From: RPQJ01 sp963732415
GTDB taxonomy: Bacteria > Pseudomonadota > Gammaproteobacteria > Steroidobacterales > Steroidobacteraceae
Direction of reading: 5' to 3'
Assembly (NCBI GenBank): GCA_963732415.1
Contig: CAVSZK010000015.1
Span: forward strand, 186,001 to 250,000
DNA length: 64,000 nucleotides
Shown piece by piece: positions 43,316 through 51,237 of the stretch (the first letter of the stretch is position 1; each line of letters begins with the position of its first letter). The position numbers and the translations under genes are program-made. The notes below the pieces were generated by a model. That model saw only the letters and a program-made list of their open reading frames with translations, was not told where the DNA came from and ran no database searches.

Positions 43316-45283
43316 TCAGGGCGTGTACCAGATGGGCGAACTCCAGGCCCGCTCCTGGTGCGTCATGGGAACTTCCGGCGCCATCTTGATGCCGTAGCGC
43401 ACGGCGTCGTAGTTGGTCCAGCGCGGCGTCGGTATCTCGATCGCACGCGCGTAGTAGAAGGCCATCTGCCTTGGATCGAAGTCGGGATCGCGCCACACGG
43501 CCGCCAGTTCCGCATCGCCGATCGTGTCAGTCCAGGTCGCAGTCGCGACATCTACGGTATCGCCGACCGGCGGCACCTTGCCGTCCTTGCCGGGCTTGCG
43601 ACGTTCGGCATCGCTCCACACCACGTCGTAAACGTGCTCGTGCGTTTCGCCCTTTGCGTCCAGCCAGCCCTTGATGACCTGGATCCGGTCGAGGTTGCCG
43701 CTCTCCGGATCCTTCATCGCGGCCACGAGGAACGTGGGCGCCTTGCCGGACGGCGCCTTCGCGAGATCGCCGCCCATCGGCACGCCCTTGGCGTAGCCTG
43801 CGTCCGCGAGGGAGCGGCTGCGGGCATCGCCGGGAAGGTAGTCATAGCCGCCGAAGAAACGCAGCGTAATGCGCGAGCCCGAGGTCGCGTAGACCTCCTT
43901 GCGCTTCATCGCGTCCCACAGCGCGGTCCGGGTGTTCTCGGTGGCCCAGACGCCCGTATAACCGGCGGCGGTGTATTGCCAGTTGTAGCGGGTGAAGCCG
44001 AGCCCCTTCTTGGACACGCCCGACCAGCGATCCGGGCGCGGCTCCTGGTCCACGTGCTTGCCGAAGAAATTGTTCTCCTCGATGGAGGTCAGAGAGTTGT
44101 GGACGTCCGTGCCACCCGCCATGCCCATCTTGAACGGATTGACCCCGAGCTTCGCCTGCAGCTTCAGGCCATTCATCAGTCCGCCACGGATGTACGTGTA
44201 CTGGCGCATGGCCGGCGTCTCGGGCTCGCCCTCCAGAGTAAGGTTGCCGTTGTCCCAGCCCTGGATGCCGTAGTCGGCGAACTCGTCGTTGGGTGACAGC
44301 GTCGGGTGCGTTTCACTGTTGCCCTTGGTCTGCATCACCTCGACCAGTGGCTCCCACTGCGCGCGTCGCCGCGCGTAGTCCGCTGTGAGCGGTTTGCCCT
44401 CAACGTCGACAACGGCAAACATCTGTCCGTTCGACAGGTTCGGGTTGTGCGGAATGGCGAGCATCTGGCCGCTGGTCTTCTGCTCGTACTTGGCCATCCA
44501 TTCCCAGAGCTTCTCCGGATCCTCACTCTGCCATGCGGAGAACGGGATGATCTGGTCGGCCTTGTCCTTGTTGTCGCGGAACAGCACGTTACGATGCAGG
44601 TTGTTGCCGCCCGGCACCGAGGTCCATTCGTAGCCGATCATGGCCGTGAAGACGCCGGGCTGGTTGTACTTCTCTGCGGTCGCCGTGTAGGCCTGCCAGA
44701 CGGTCTTCACCACTGGACCGACGATGGCCGGATCCGTCAGCGGCTTCGGAAGCGTGCCCTGCGCCTGCGCGGAGATCAGTTCATTCGTGGCATCCTTGGC
44801 ATCCTTGCCGCCGGCCATCAGCATCTTCTGCCAGCGTGCAACCGTGGGGTCGCTCACGAGCGAAGGATTGCCGCTGAATACCTCGAAGCCTATGCCCAGG
44901 CCCTCCGCGTGGTCGGAGACGACTAGGAAGTCGAGCGGTCGCGACAACTTGTCCGGGACACCCGAGGACGAGACGATTTCCTCGCCGCGTGCGAAACGAT
45001 ACGCGTCTTCCGGGGTCAGCCTGTTGCCGGCGAAAAACGCATCGCCCGAGTTTGCGGTGTGATGGTGCGTGTCACCGAAATACACGTGCATCGGGTACTT
45101 GCGCCCGGCATTGGGCGAGTAATCGAGGCCCGAGACGGTTTTCGCGGGCGCTGTCGCTTCGTGACCCGCCGCTGCGTCGTGATCTTCTTTCGGGGAGGTC
45201 ACCTGCGCGGATGCGACAGCCGACAGCCCGCCAAGAGCAGTCGCGGCCGCGAGCGCGAGGAACAGATCGGTTCTAGTACCCAT
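43316..45283 (-). CDS. DUF3604 family exported protein (paralogue C)
   Basis: A 655-aa protein with a signal peptide ending about residue 26 (AVASAQ). Motifs: GDTHHHT (H73, H75), VVSDHAEGLG (D124, H125), GYEWTSVPGGNNLHRNVLFRDN, LAIPHNPN, GGTDVHNS, ATSGSRITLRFFGGYDY and the end QERAWSSPIWYTP. A strong ribosome-binding site GGAGGGGG sits 8 nt before the ATG. It is the second gene of the minus-strand block, after the barrel gene at 45313, so it is probably the best-expressed DUF3604 copy. Confidence 0.88.
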   Translation of the reverse strand: MGTRTDLFLALAAATALGGLSAVASAQVTSPKEDHDAAAGHEATAPAKTVSGLDYSPNAGRKYPMHVYFGDTHHHTANSGDAFFAGNRLTPEDAYRFARGEEIVSSSGVPDKLSRPLDFLVVSDHAEGLGIGFEVFSGNPSLVSDPTVARWQKMLMAGGKDAKDATNELISAQAQGTLPKPLTDPAIVGPVVKTVWQAYTATAEKYNQPGVFTAMIGYEWTSVPGGNNLHRNVLFRDNKDKADQIIPFSAWQSEDPEKLWEWMAKYEQKTSGQMLAIPHNPNLSNGQMFAVVDVEGKPLTADYARRRAQWEPLVEVMQTKGNSETHPTLSPNDEFADYGIQGWDNGNLTLEGEPETPAMRQYTYIRGGLMNGLKLQAKLGVNPFKMGMAGGTDVHNSLTSIEENNFFGKHVDQEPRPDRWSGVSKKGLGFTRYNWQYTAAGYTGVWATENTRTALWDAMKRKEVYATSGSRITLRFFGGYDYLPGDARSRSLADAGYAKGVPMGGDLAKAPSGKAPTFLVAAMKDPESGNLDRIQVIKGWLDAKGETHEHVYDVVWSDAERRKPGKDGKVPPVGDTVDVATATWTDTIGDAELAAVWRDPDFDPRQMAFYYARAIEIPTPRWTNYDAVRYGIKMAPEVPMTHQERAWSSPIWYTP

Positions 45284-45312
45284 GATTAACCCCCTCCAAA
45301 AAAGGCAACGAG

Positions 45313-46338
45313 CTACTGCTGGGCTTCCTCGGCCTGGGTCCAGTCCTCACTCGTGTTACGGGGCGGCTTGATGCTGAGCGGCACCGACAGCGTCAAGAAC
45401 ACGCCGTCGCCCTCGACGCGATTCTGGGCACCGAATTCCTTATACCAGCGCAGGTCGAGCCCGACCGGGTGCTTCTTGCCCGGGAACTGGTAGGCGATCT
45501 CGGGTCCGAGGGCGAAGACCCGGCCCTTGAAGTCGCCCAGGGCGGCCGGGCCGTTGGTGTCGGCGGTCAGTTGCTGGAACCAGTAGCCGACGAGGCCGAA
45601 CGCCCAGTTGTTCGGCAGGTGCTGACGGCCGGACATTTCCAGGTGGAAGTCCGTGCCGCTGCTGTAGTTGGTGTCCTGGTTGTCGCCGTTGAATGTAACC
45701 CCCAGCACCGACGAAAATTCGCGTCCACCCTTGAAGTTGGCCATTGTGTAGGCGCCGCCTACGTCGAGCGCCCAGCGATTGCTGCTCAGGTTGGCCAGCC
45801 GCCCGACCTGGTAGGAGCCGACCGGGATCCAGACCGACGAGTAAACGCTCCACGCCCGGAACTTGTCGCCGTCGCGATGCTTCCAGCCGATGGAGCCGCC
45901 CACGACGGGGTCCGCGAAACCGCTGTCGGAGTCCGAAAGCTTGATGGTCGGGCCCGGGCCGCCCGGTAAGTCCACCGTGCCCTTGCCTGTCACGTCGACC
46001 TTGCCGAAGGGAATGAGTGCGCTGAACGCGAGTCGTCCGCCTGCGACCGTAGCATCGGTCACCCATGTGAACTGCGGGATATCCATCAGCGCCTGCGCCG
46101 ACACGTCCTGGACGACGTGATCGCCAAGGCGATCACCGAGCGGCAGCAGGTCGCTGCTGCTCCCGTCGTACCAGTAGACGTCGTTCGTAAGGTAGAAACC
46201 CGGCTTTGGCACGAACGCGGCGAGCGGTCCCCGCTTGCCGAGCAGGTAGACGCTCTTGCCGCCGTCGTCGGCTCGGGCAGACGTCGCGATTGCGACACAT
46301 AGGACGGCCGCGATGGCCGACAACAACAATGCGCGCAT
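45313..46338 (-). CDS. Outer-membrane beta-barrel protein, first gene of the DUF3604 block
   Basis: A 341-aa exported barrel of the MetA-pathway-of-phenol type: signal peptide about 1-24 (ATSARADD), then strands FYLTNDVYWYDGSSSDLLPLG, FGKVDVTG, SGFADPVVGGSIGWKHRDG and WVPVG-like SVWIPVGSYQVGRLANLSSNRWALDVGGAY. Such barrels often serve uptake of aromatic or other hydrophobic compounds. ATG 46338 is preferred for its signal peptide. It is divergent from the LysR regulator with a gap of about 195 bp that should hold both promoters. Confidence 0.85.
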   Translation of the reverse strand: MRALLLSAIAAVLCVAIATSARADDGGKSVYLLGKRGPLAAFVPKPGFYLTNDVYWYDGSSSDLLPLGDRLGDHVVQDVSAQALMDIPQFTWVTDATVAGGRLAFSALIPFGKVDVTGKGTVDLPGGPGPTIKLSDSDSGFADPVVGGSIGWKHRDGDKFRAWSVYSSVWIPVGSYQVGRLANLSSNRWALDVGGAYTMANFKGGREFSSVLGVTFNGDNQDTNYSSGTDFHLEMSGRQHLPNNWAFGLVGYWFQQLTADTNGPAALGDFKGRVFALGPEIAYQFPGKKHPVGLDLRWYKEFGAQNRVEGDGVFLTLSVPLSIKPPRNTSEDWTQAEEAQQ

Positions 46339-46503
46339 GGATTGCCCCCCCGAGGTCACTGCTGATCTGCTGCCTGCCAGCTTGAGGCCCTCGCCGCTGC
46401 CGGATCTTTGGCCTGCGCAGCCTTCAGCTGCCGGTGAGACGACGCAGGCTGTGCACTCTATGCAGCCGGGTGCCGCCAAGGAATAATGAACTTTGTGGCA
46501 GAG

Positions 46504-46521
46504 TGATAGGCGGGCCTATCA
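46504..46521. promoter_or_regulatory. Inverted repeat in the LysR leader
   Basis: TGATAGGC and GCCTATCA form 8-bp perfect arms around GG, ending 11 bp before the GTG start of the LysR gene and touching its ribosome-binding site (AGGGGG). It could be an operator for autoregulation or an RNA hairpin limiting translation. Confidence 0.5.
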
Positions 46522-46532
46522 GGGGGCGCATC

Positions 46533-47441
46533 GTGAAAATACGAGACCTGCTGGACGTGCAGGCAATCTGCGAGGCCGGCAGCTTCAGGAAGGCGGCCGT
46601 GGCGCTCGGGATTACCCAGCCGACGCTGAGCGGCCGCATCTCGCACCTCGAGGACCAGCTCGGCTCGAAACTGTTCGACCGCTCGAGGGGATCGTCCCGC
46701 CCGACTTCGCTCGCTGAGTTCATTGCCGCTCGTGCGGCAGGACTCTCGCATGATGCCTCGTTACTCAGCCGCGAACTCAAGCGCCTGGCCAGTGGCCAGA
46801 CCGGGCTGGTGCGACTGGGCCTTGGTCCCGTCCCTTTTCGTGCACTCGTGGTGCCGCTCACCGCCCGTGTTCGAACTCACGTTCCCGAGATCAACCTGGA
46901 AGTTCGCACCGGCAATTCCACCGCCCTGCGCACCTGGTTGATGCAGCGAGAGGTGGACATGGTCCTGGCGGCTCCGATCGAACCAAGCGATCCCGCCATC
47001 GAGGCGGAAATGCTGCTGGAAGTTGATAGTGTCATCGTTGCGCACCCCGACCACGCGATGTTCAAGGGACCGCCTCCCGGCATCAGGGAATTATTCAGAT
47101 ACCCGGCTGCGCTGCCGTTCCTGGAGCCGCGCTACCTGGAATTCGTGCGAGCCCACTTCGGCGTCGAGATTGACACGCAACCGGGCCGATTTGTCTGTTC
47201 GGATTATGACTTGCTGGCACGTGTCACCGCGGATGCCCCACATTTCTTCACGGCCGGACCTCGTTTCAGTTTCGCGACGGAGATTGCGTCTGGCCGGCTG
47301 CGCGTGCTGGATACCGACGTGCCCCTGAAGCATATCGTCCAGCTGCATACCAATCGGCTCGCATTACCGCTGCCTGCCGTCGGCCAGGTGCAGGAACTGG
47401 TGCGTCAAACCTGCGTCGAGTTCGCGGCCAGCACTCCCTGA
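46533..47441 (+). CDS. LysR-family transcriptional regulator
   Basis: A 302-aa LysR-type regulator with HTH at about residues 3-60 (LLDVQAICEAGSFRKAAVALGITQPTLSGRISHLEDQLGSKLFDRSRG) and an effector domain at about 85-295 starting at LVRLGLGPVPF. The GTG start at 46533 gives the canonical N-terminus; frames further upstream are read through the leader. It is divergent from the 14-gene block headed by the barrel gene, the usual arrangement for a LysR activator and its target. The effector is unknown. Confidence 0.9.
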   Translation: MKIRDLLDVQAICEAGSFRKAAVALGITQPTLSGRISHLEDQLGSKLFDRSRGSSRPTSLAEFIAARAAGLSHDASLLSRELKRLASGQTGLVRLGLGPVPFRALVVPLTARVRTHVPEINLEVRTGNSTALRTWLMQREVDMVLAAPIEPSDPAIEAEMLLEVDSVIVAHPDHAMFKGPPPGIRELFRYPAALPFLEPRYLEFVRAHFGVEIDTQPGRFVCSDYDLLARVTADAPHFFTAGPRFSFATEIASGRLRVLDTDVPLKHIVQLHTNRLALPLPAVGQVQELVRQTCVEFAASTP

Positions 47442-47456
47442 CCGCGCCTGCGGCCG

Positions 47457-48479
47457 TCAAGCCCAGAACGCGACGACCCGCTGCACGACCCAGAAAGCGG
47501 CCGTCGCACCAATCAGATAGGCGACCGGCGTGCGGATCAGGTCCTCGGTGTGCCACGGTCCCCGATCCCCGGAGCGGCGCAGTGATATCAGGCGGCCGAC
47601 CATGGACAGGACGGCGACCACGGCCGCGATGAAGATCAGCTGACCCGCCTCGACGCCGACGTTGAAGAAGAGCAGCGCCACGGGGATGTCCTTCTCGGGC
47701 AGGCCGATCGAGCGCAGCGCGCCGGCGAAACCGAACCCGTGCAGCAGCCCGAAGACGAACGCCACCACCCACGGCGCCCGCGCCGTGAGCCCGGGCCTGC
47801 CCTGTGCGGCGTGCAGGATCTCGGCGGCGACGAACACGACGCTGAGCGCGATCGTGGCCTCGACGGGCGCCTGCGCGACGTGCACGAGCCCGAGTGTAGC
47901 CGCGGCCAGAGTGATGCTGTGGGCGACCGTGAACGCGGTCACCGTTGCAATCAGGCGCTTCCAGTTGCCGACCAGGAACAACAGGCCGAGCACGAAGAGC
48001 AGGTGATCCACGCCGAGCAGGATGTGCTCGACGCCGAGCGCGAAGTAGGTCTTTGCGACCTCGAACCCGCTCGGCGCCGCGGTCACCTCGAAGGAAGGCG
48101 AATCCGGCGTGAGGCGCGTGGTCTGCGTAGTGCCGTCGAGGCGCTCGACGCGCGCGAGCACGTCCGTGCGCGTGGCGCTCAGGCCGTCGATCGTGACCAC
48201 TTTTCCGGTGAGGCCGCCGGGGCAGTTCGCACGAAAGCGCTCGACGAATGCGCCGCCCACCATCGCGCCGGAGCTCGGGGCGCCCGTGCACTCCTTCGGC
48301 AGGCGAACGTACATCCCGAGCCGAAACTCGCCACTGGCCGGGACCTTCCACATTACATCGTAGGAACCGGGCTTGAACTCGCGGATCTCCAGATAACCCG
48401 GCCGGACTTCGTGCGCGGCGGCAGTGCCCGCAAGGCATGCGAGCCAGGTGAACAGCGCGAATTGCAGCAGGCGCTTCAC
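47457..48479 (-). CDS. HupE/UreJ-family membrane protein
   Basis: A 340-aa protein. Signal peptide about 1-22 (AHEVRPGYLE begins the mature part), a periplasmic domain of about 110 residues, then five to six transmembrane helices carrying the HupE/UreJ pattern: GVEHILLGVDHLLFVLGLLFLV, FTVAHSITLAAATLG, EILHAA, and FGLLHGFGFAGALRSIGLPE with several membrane histidines. HupE/UreJ proteins are nickel or cobalt permeases; this large-periplasmic-domain version has no proven cargo. The GTG start overlaps the upstream gene's TGA (GTGA). Confidence 0.88.
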   Translation of the reverse strand: MKRLLQFALFTWLACLAGTAAAHEVRPGYLEIREFKPGSYDVMWKVPASGEFRLGMYVRLPKECTGAPSSGAMVGGAFVERFRANCPGGLTGKVVTIDGLSATRTDVLARVERLDGTTQTTRLTPDSPSFEVTAAPSGFEVAKTYFALGVEHILLGVDHLLFVLGLLFLVGNWKRLIATVTAFTVAHSITLAAATLGLVHVAQAPVEATIALSVVFVAAEILHAAQGRPGLTARAPWVVAFVFGLLHGFGFAGALRSIGLPEKDIPVALLFFNVGVEAGQLIFIAAVVAVLSMVGRLISLRRSGDRGPWHTEDLIRTPVAYLIGATAAFWVVQRVVAFWA

Positions 48480-49381
48480 GGCTTGGCGGCGGGCGTGGCC
48501 GGCGCGGACACCTGCGCCTGCGACTGCGCTAGCAGCTTGCCGAATTCACCCTCGTAGCGGACGTCATACTTGCCACGCAGTGAATCGTAGAAAGCGTCGT
48601 TCACCTGCCGGCGCTGCGCCGCCTGCCACTCGCGCAGGACCGACGGCCGGATCTCCGCGAGTGTCGGCCGCTTCGCCGGCGTTCGCGTTGCAACCCGGAC
48701 CAGGTGCAGGCCATAGGCTGATTCGAAAGGGCCGGTCCACTGTCCGATCGGTGCGCTGTCCACATCGGCCGAGAACGCTTCGCCGAAAGTGTTGGCGATT
48801 TCCTGCGGTGTGGCCAGCTCCATGGACGGCGGCAGCATCGTCGGGTCGCCGGCCTCCGCGGGATCGGCGGGGCCTTTGCCCGACTGCAATTCCGCCAGAA
48901 GCTTTTCCGCGTCGCTTCGCGCGGCGCTTCCATGGCGATCGGTGCTGAGGAACACCTGCTGGAACGACAGCATCGGCGCCGCCACGAACTTGTCCGCGTG
49001 CGTAGCGAGAAACTGTTGCAGCTCGGCGTCCGTCGGCTGGCGCGACTCCGCCACGTCCTCCGACACGAACTCCATCTTCTGGCGCAATCGTCGGCGGATC
49101 ACCGTGTCGTCTCGGTCGAGCCCGATCGCGACCGCCTCGCGATAGAAGATCTCTTCCTTCACGAAATCGTCGACGAGGCCCCGCAGCTCCTGTGCCGAGG
49201 GAGGCCGCATCCAGGTCTTCGCAAAATTCTCGGCCAGGGCCTCGATCCGGGCCTCGGTCACCACGATCTCACGCGGCGCGTCGGTCTCCCCGCCCCTCAC
49301 CCAGTGATAGAGGAGGAACAGGGCCCCGCCGAGCAGGAGGAAGTGCAGCAGCGGCTCACGCAACCAGTTTCGCTTCGTCAT
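48476..49381 (-). CDS. Parvulin-type peptidyl-prolyl cis-trans isomerase, membrane-anchored
   Basis: A 301-aa PpiC/SurA-like protein. An N-terminal anchor (about 9-25: LLHFLLLGGALFLLYHW) precedes a periplasmic helical part. The PPIase domain (about 125-250) has DKFVAAPMLSFQQVFLST, EKLLAELQSGKG, IANTFGEAFSADVDSAPIGQWTGPFESAYGLHLVRV. The overlap with the HupE-like gene means the two are coupled; the isomerase may fold or assist the periplasmic domain of that protein. The C-terminal tail is Ala/Pro/Gln-rich. Confidence 0.9.
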   Translation of the reverse strand: MTKRNWLREPLLHFLLLGGALFLLYHWVRGGETDAPREIVVTEARIEALAENFAKTWMRPPSAQELRGLVDDFVKEEIFYREAVAIGLDRDDTVIRRRLRQKMEFVSEDVAESRQPTDAELQQFLATHADKFVAAPMLSFQQVFLSTDRHGSAARSDAEKLLAELQSGKGPADPAEAGDPTMLPPSMELATPQEIANTFGEAFSADVDSAPIGQWTGPFESAYGLHLVRVATRTPAKRPTLAEIRPSVLREWQAAQRRQVNDAFYDSLRGKYDVRYEGEFGKLLAQSQAQVSAPATPAAKP

Positions 49382-49439
49382 GGCGGCGCATTAGACCAGC
49401 GCCATACCGCCGAGGGAAGCCGGGCCGCTGCCGCGCGGT

Positions 49440-49538
49440 TCAACCCTTGTGCTTCTCCTTCTTCGCGGCGCGTTTCTCCTCCTTGGTCTTCTTGGGCTGT
49501 TTCTTGCCTTCCTTCTTCCGATCCATGCCTTTGCTCAT
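49440..49538 (-). CDS. Lysine-rich small protein (32 aa)
   Basis: A 32-residue ORF starting MSKGMDRKKEGK and ending in KEKHKG, nearly half Lys/Arg. A good ribosome-binding site, AGGAGAG, lies 7 nt before ATG 49538. Short basic proteins of this type are known but uncharacterised in proteobacteria; nucleic-acid binding is only a guess. Its stop at 49440 lies about 60 bp from the PPIase start, on the same strand. Confidence 0.7.
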   Translation of the reverse strand: MSKGMDRKKEGKKQPKKTKEEKRAAKKEKHKG

Positions 49539-49563
49539 TGCGCTCTCCTAGAAAATACGCAGC

Positions 49564-50415
49564 TCAACCGATCTCGAGGATTTCCTGCGGTGTGAATCGC
49601 AGCGTCACGGCCAGGGAGTTGTCCTGCAGGTGCTCGATGCCCGACGTACCTGGTATTGGCAGCATCGCGGGCGAACGCGCGAGCAACCAGGCGGTCGCGG
49701 CCTGCGAAAACGAGACCTCGCGTCGTGCGGCCCAGCTCTCCAGTGCGGCGCGGGCCGCTGCACCGGTGTCGCGCGGAGCCTGCGACAACGGCGACCACGG
49801 AATGAACGCGAGGCCGTCGCGCTCGCAGATTGCCAGCACCGGGTCGGAGGATCGATCGGAGACGTTGTAGCGGTTCTGCACCGAGACGACTTCGACGATC
49901 GCCCGCGCCCGGGCAAGCTCGTCCGCGTCGAAGTTCGACACGCCGACGTGGCGAATGAAGCCCTCGGCCTGCAGTCTCGCGATCTCGCCGAGGGACTCCT
50001 CGAGCGGCACCGCCGGATCGATCGCGTGGAACTGGTACAGGTCGATGCGCTGCAGCTTCAGGCGCTTCAGGCTCGCGAGGCAGGCCCGGCGCAGGTGAAC
50101 CGGGCGCCCGTCGCGAACCCATTGATCGGCGCCAGGCCGCACGATTCCGCCCTTGGTCGCGATCACCAGGCCCTTCGGGTACGGGTACAGTGCCTCGGCG
50201 ACCAGACGCTCGCTCACCTCCGGACCATAAGAATCCGCGGTGTCGATGAAATTCACGTCGAGTTCGACGGCGCGCTGCAACAGCCGGCGCGCGGCGGCCG
50301 GGTCGGGCGGATCGCCCCAGATGCCCGGGCCCGTGATGCGCATCGCGCCGAAGCCCAGGCGATTGACTGTGAGGTCGCCGCCGATGGTGATGGTGCCGGC
50401 GCTGGTGCTGCTCAT
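49564..50415 (-). CDS. Aldo/keto reductase
   Basis: A 283-aa NADPH-type AKR barrel. Catalytic tetrad residues appear as Asp/Tyr in NFIDTADSYGP, Lys in LVIATKGG and His in QFHAIDP; cofactor contact VSNFDADELARA is present. The C-terminal segment includes SFSQAATAWLLARSP and LPIPGTSGIEHLQDN. ATG 50415 gives the normal N-terminus (ITIGGDLTVNRLGFGAMRITG). The substrate is unknown. Confidence 0.92.
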   Translation of the reverse strand: MSSTSAGTITIGGDLTVNRLGFGAMRITGPGIWGDPPDPAAARRLLQRAVELDVNFIDTADSYGPEVSERLVAEALYPYPKGLVIATKGGIVRPGADQWVRDGRPVHLRRACLASLKRLKLQRIDLYQFHAIDPAVPLEESLGEIARLQAEGFIRHVGVSNFDADELARARAIVEVVSVQNRYNVSDRSSDPVLAICERDGLAFIPWSPLSQAPRDTGAAARAALESWAARREVSFSQAATAWLLARSPAMLPIPGTSGIEHLQDNSLAVTLRFTPQEILEIG

Positions 50416-50507
50416 GGAATGAATATACAGCGCGGCGATCGCAACGGTGTAACGGAACCTCGGCGCTCTCGCCGGCCGGGAAGTGCGCACCGGGGCGGCG
50501 TGAATTC

Positions 50508-50521
50508 GTGACGCGCGTCAC
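50508..50521. promoter_or_regulatory. Perfect 14-bp palindrome upstream of the glycine-zipper gene
   Basis: GTGACGCGCGTCAC is a perfect palindrome about 90 bp before the start at 50611, in the gap of the divergent AKR and glycine-zipper genes. It could be an operator. In GC-rich DNA, 14-bp palindromes occur by chance at a modest rate, so this is weak. Confidence 0.3.
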
Positions 50522-50610
50522 CGTCCGGCTCCCGCACGACGCAGGGAGGTGCAGCGCGGGCTAGTTTGCCACGTCGCCGCCACGCGCGGCGCCATGGCAA
50601 GGAGACTTCA

Positions 50611-51228
50611 ATGAACGTCTCGACACGCAGCCTCGGCCTTCGTGCCGCCCGGAACTTCTGCCACTTCATGCTCGCGTCCGCCCTTGCGCTGCCCTGCGTC
50701 GCGCTGGCTGCACCGCCTCCGCTGGCGCCCGCGCACGGCTGGCGGGCGAAGAACGAGTCCGGCTACACGGGATACAGCGGCCAGGCCTGGACGTACGACT
50801 ACGGCGTCAGGTCCGGTCGCTGTGATCGCGAGCTGGTCGGCGCGCTGCTCGGCGGCGTCGCTGGCGGTGCCATCGGCGCGGAAGCCGGCAAGGACGGCGG
50901 TCGCACCGTCGCGATCGCAATCGGCACAGTGATCGGGGCTGCCATTGGCGCCGAGATCGGGCGCGGCATGGACCGCTCCGATCGCGCCTGCACGGGTCAC
51001 GCCCTGGAACTCGCTGGACCTGGGCAGAGCGTCACGTGGTTGAATCCAGGCAGCGGCGTCACCTACCGGCTCACTCCGGTCAAAGGCGAGCCATCACCTG
51101 ACGGTTGCCGGAAATTCCGCTTGATCGCGACGGGGGCCTTCGGATTGAGTGAGGGGCGAGCGAAGGCATGCCCCGGCGAGGATGGAACCTGGTCGCTGGC
51201 GCCAGACGCGATCATGACTCGTCGCTGA
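50611..51228 (+). CDS. Exported glycine-zipper envelope protein
   Basis: A 205-aa protein with a signal peptide ending near VALAAPP (about residue 34). A Gly/Ala-rich glycine-zipper hairpin (about 85-130: LVGALLGGVAGGAIGAEAG ... IGTVIGAAIGAEIG) resembles the 17-kDa-antigen/Rick_17kDa pattern. A C-terminal Cys-containing beta domain (YRLTPVKGEP ... GCRKFRLIATGAFG) follows, typical of the surface-antigen/RcnB-like tails. AAGGAGA lies 6 nt before the ATG. Its stop is 9 bp from that of the convergent malQ. Confidence 0.85.
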   Translation: MNVSTRSLGLRAARNFCHFMLASALALPCVALAAPPPLAPAHGWRAKNESGYTGYSGQAWTYDYGVRSGRCDRELVGALLGGVAGGAIGAEAGKDGGRTVAIAIGTVIGAAIGAEIGRGMDRSDRACTGHALELAGPGQSVTWLNPGSGVTYRLTPVKGEPSPDGCRKFRLIATGAFGLSEGRAKACPGEDGTWSLAPDAIMTRR

Positions 51229-51237
51229 AACCAGCCG

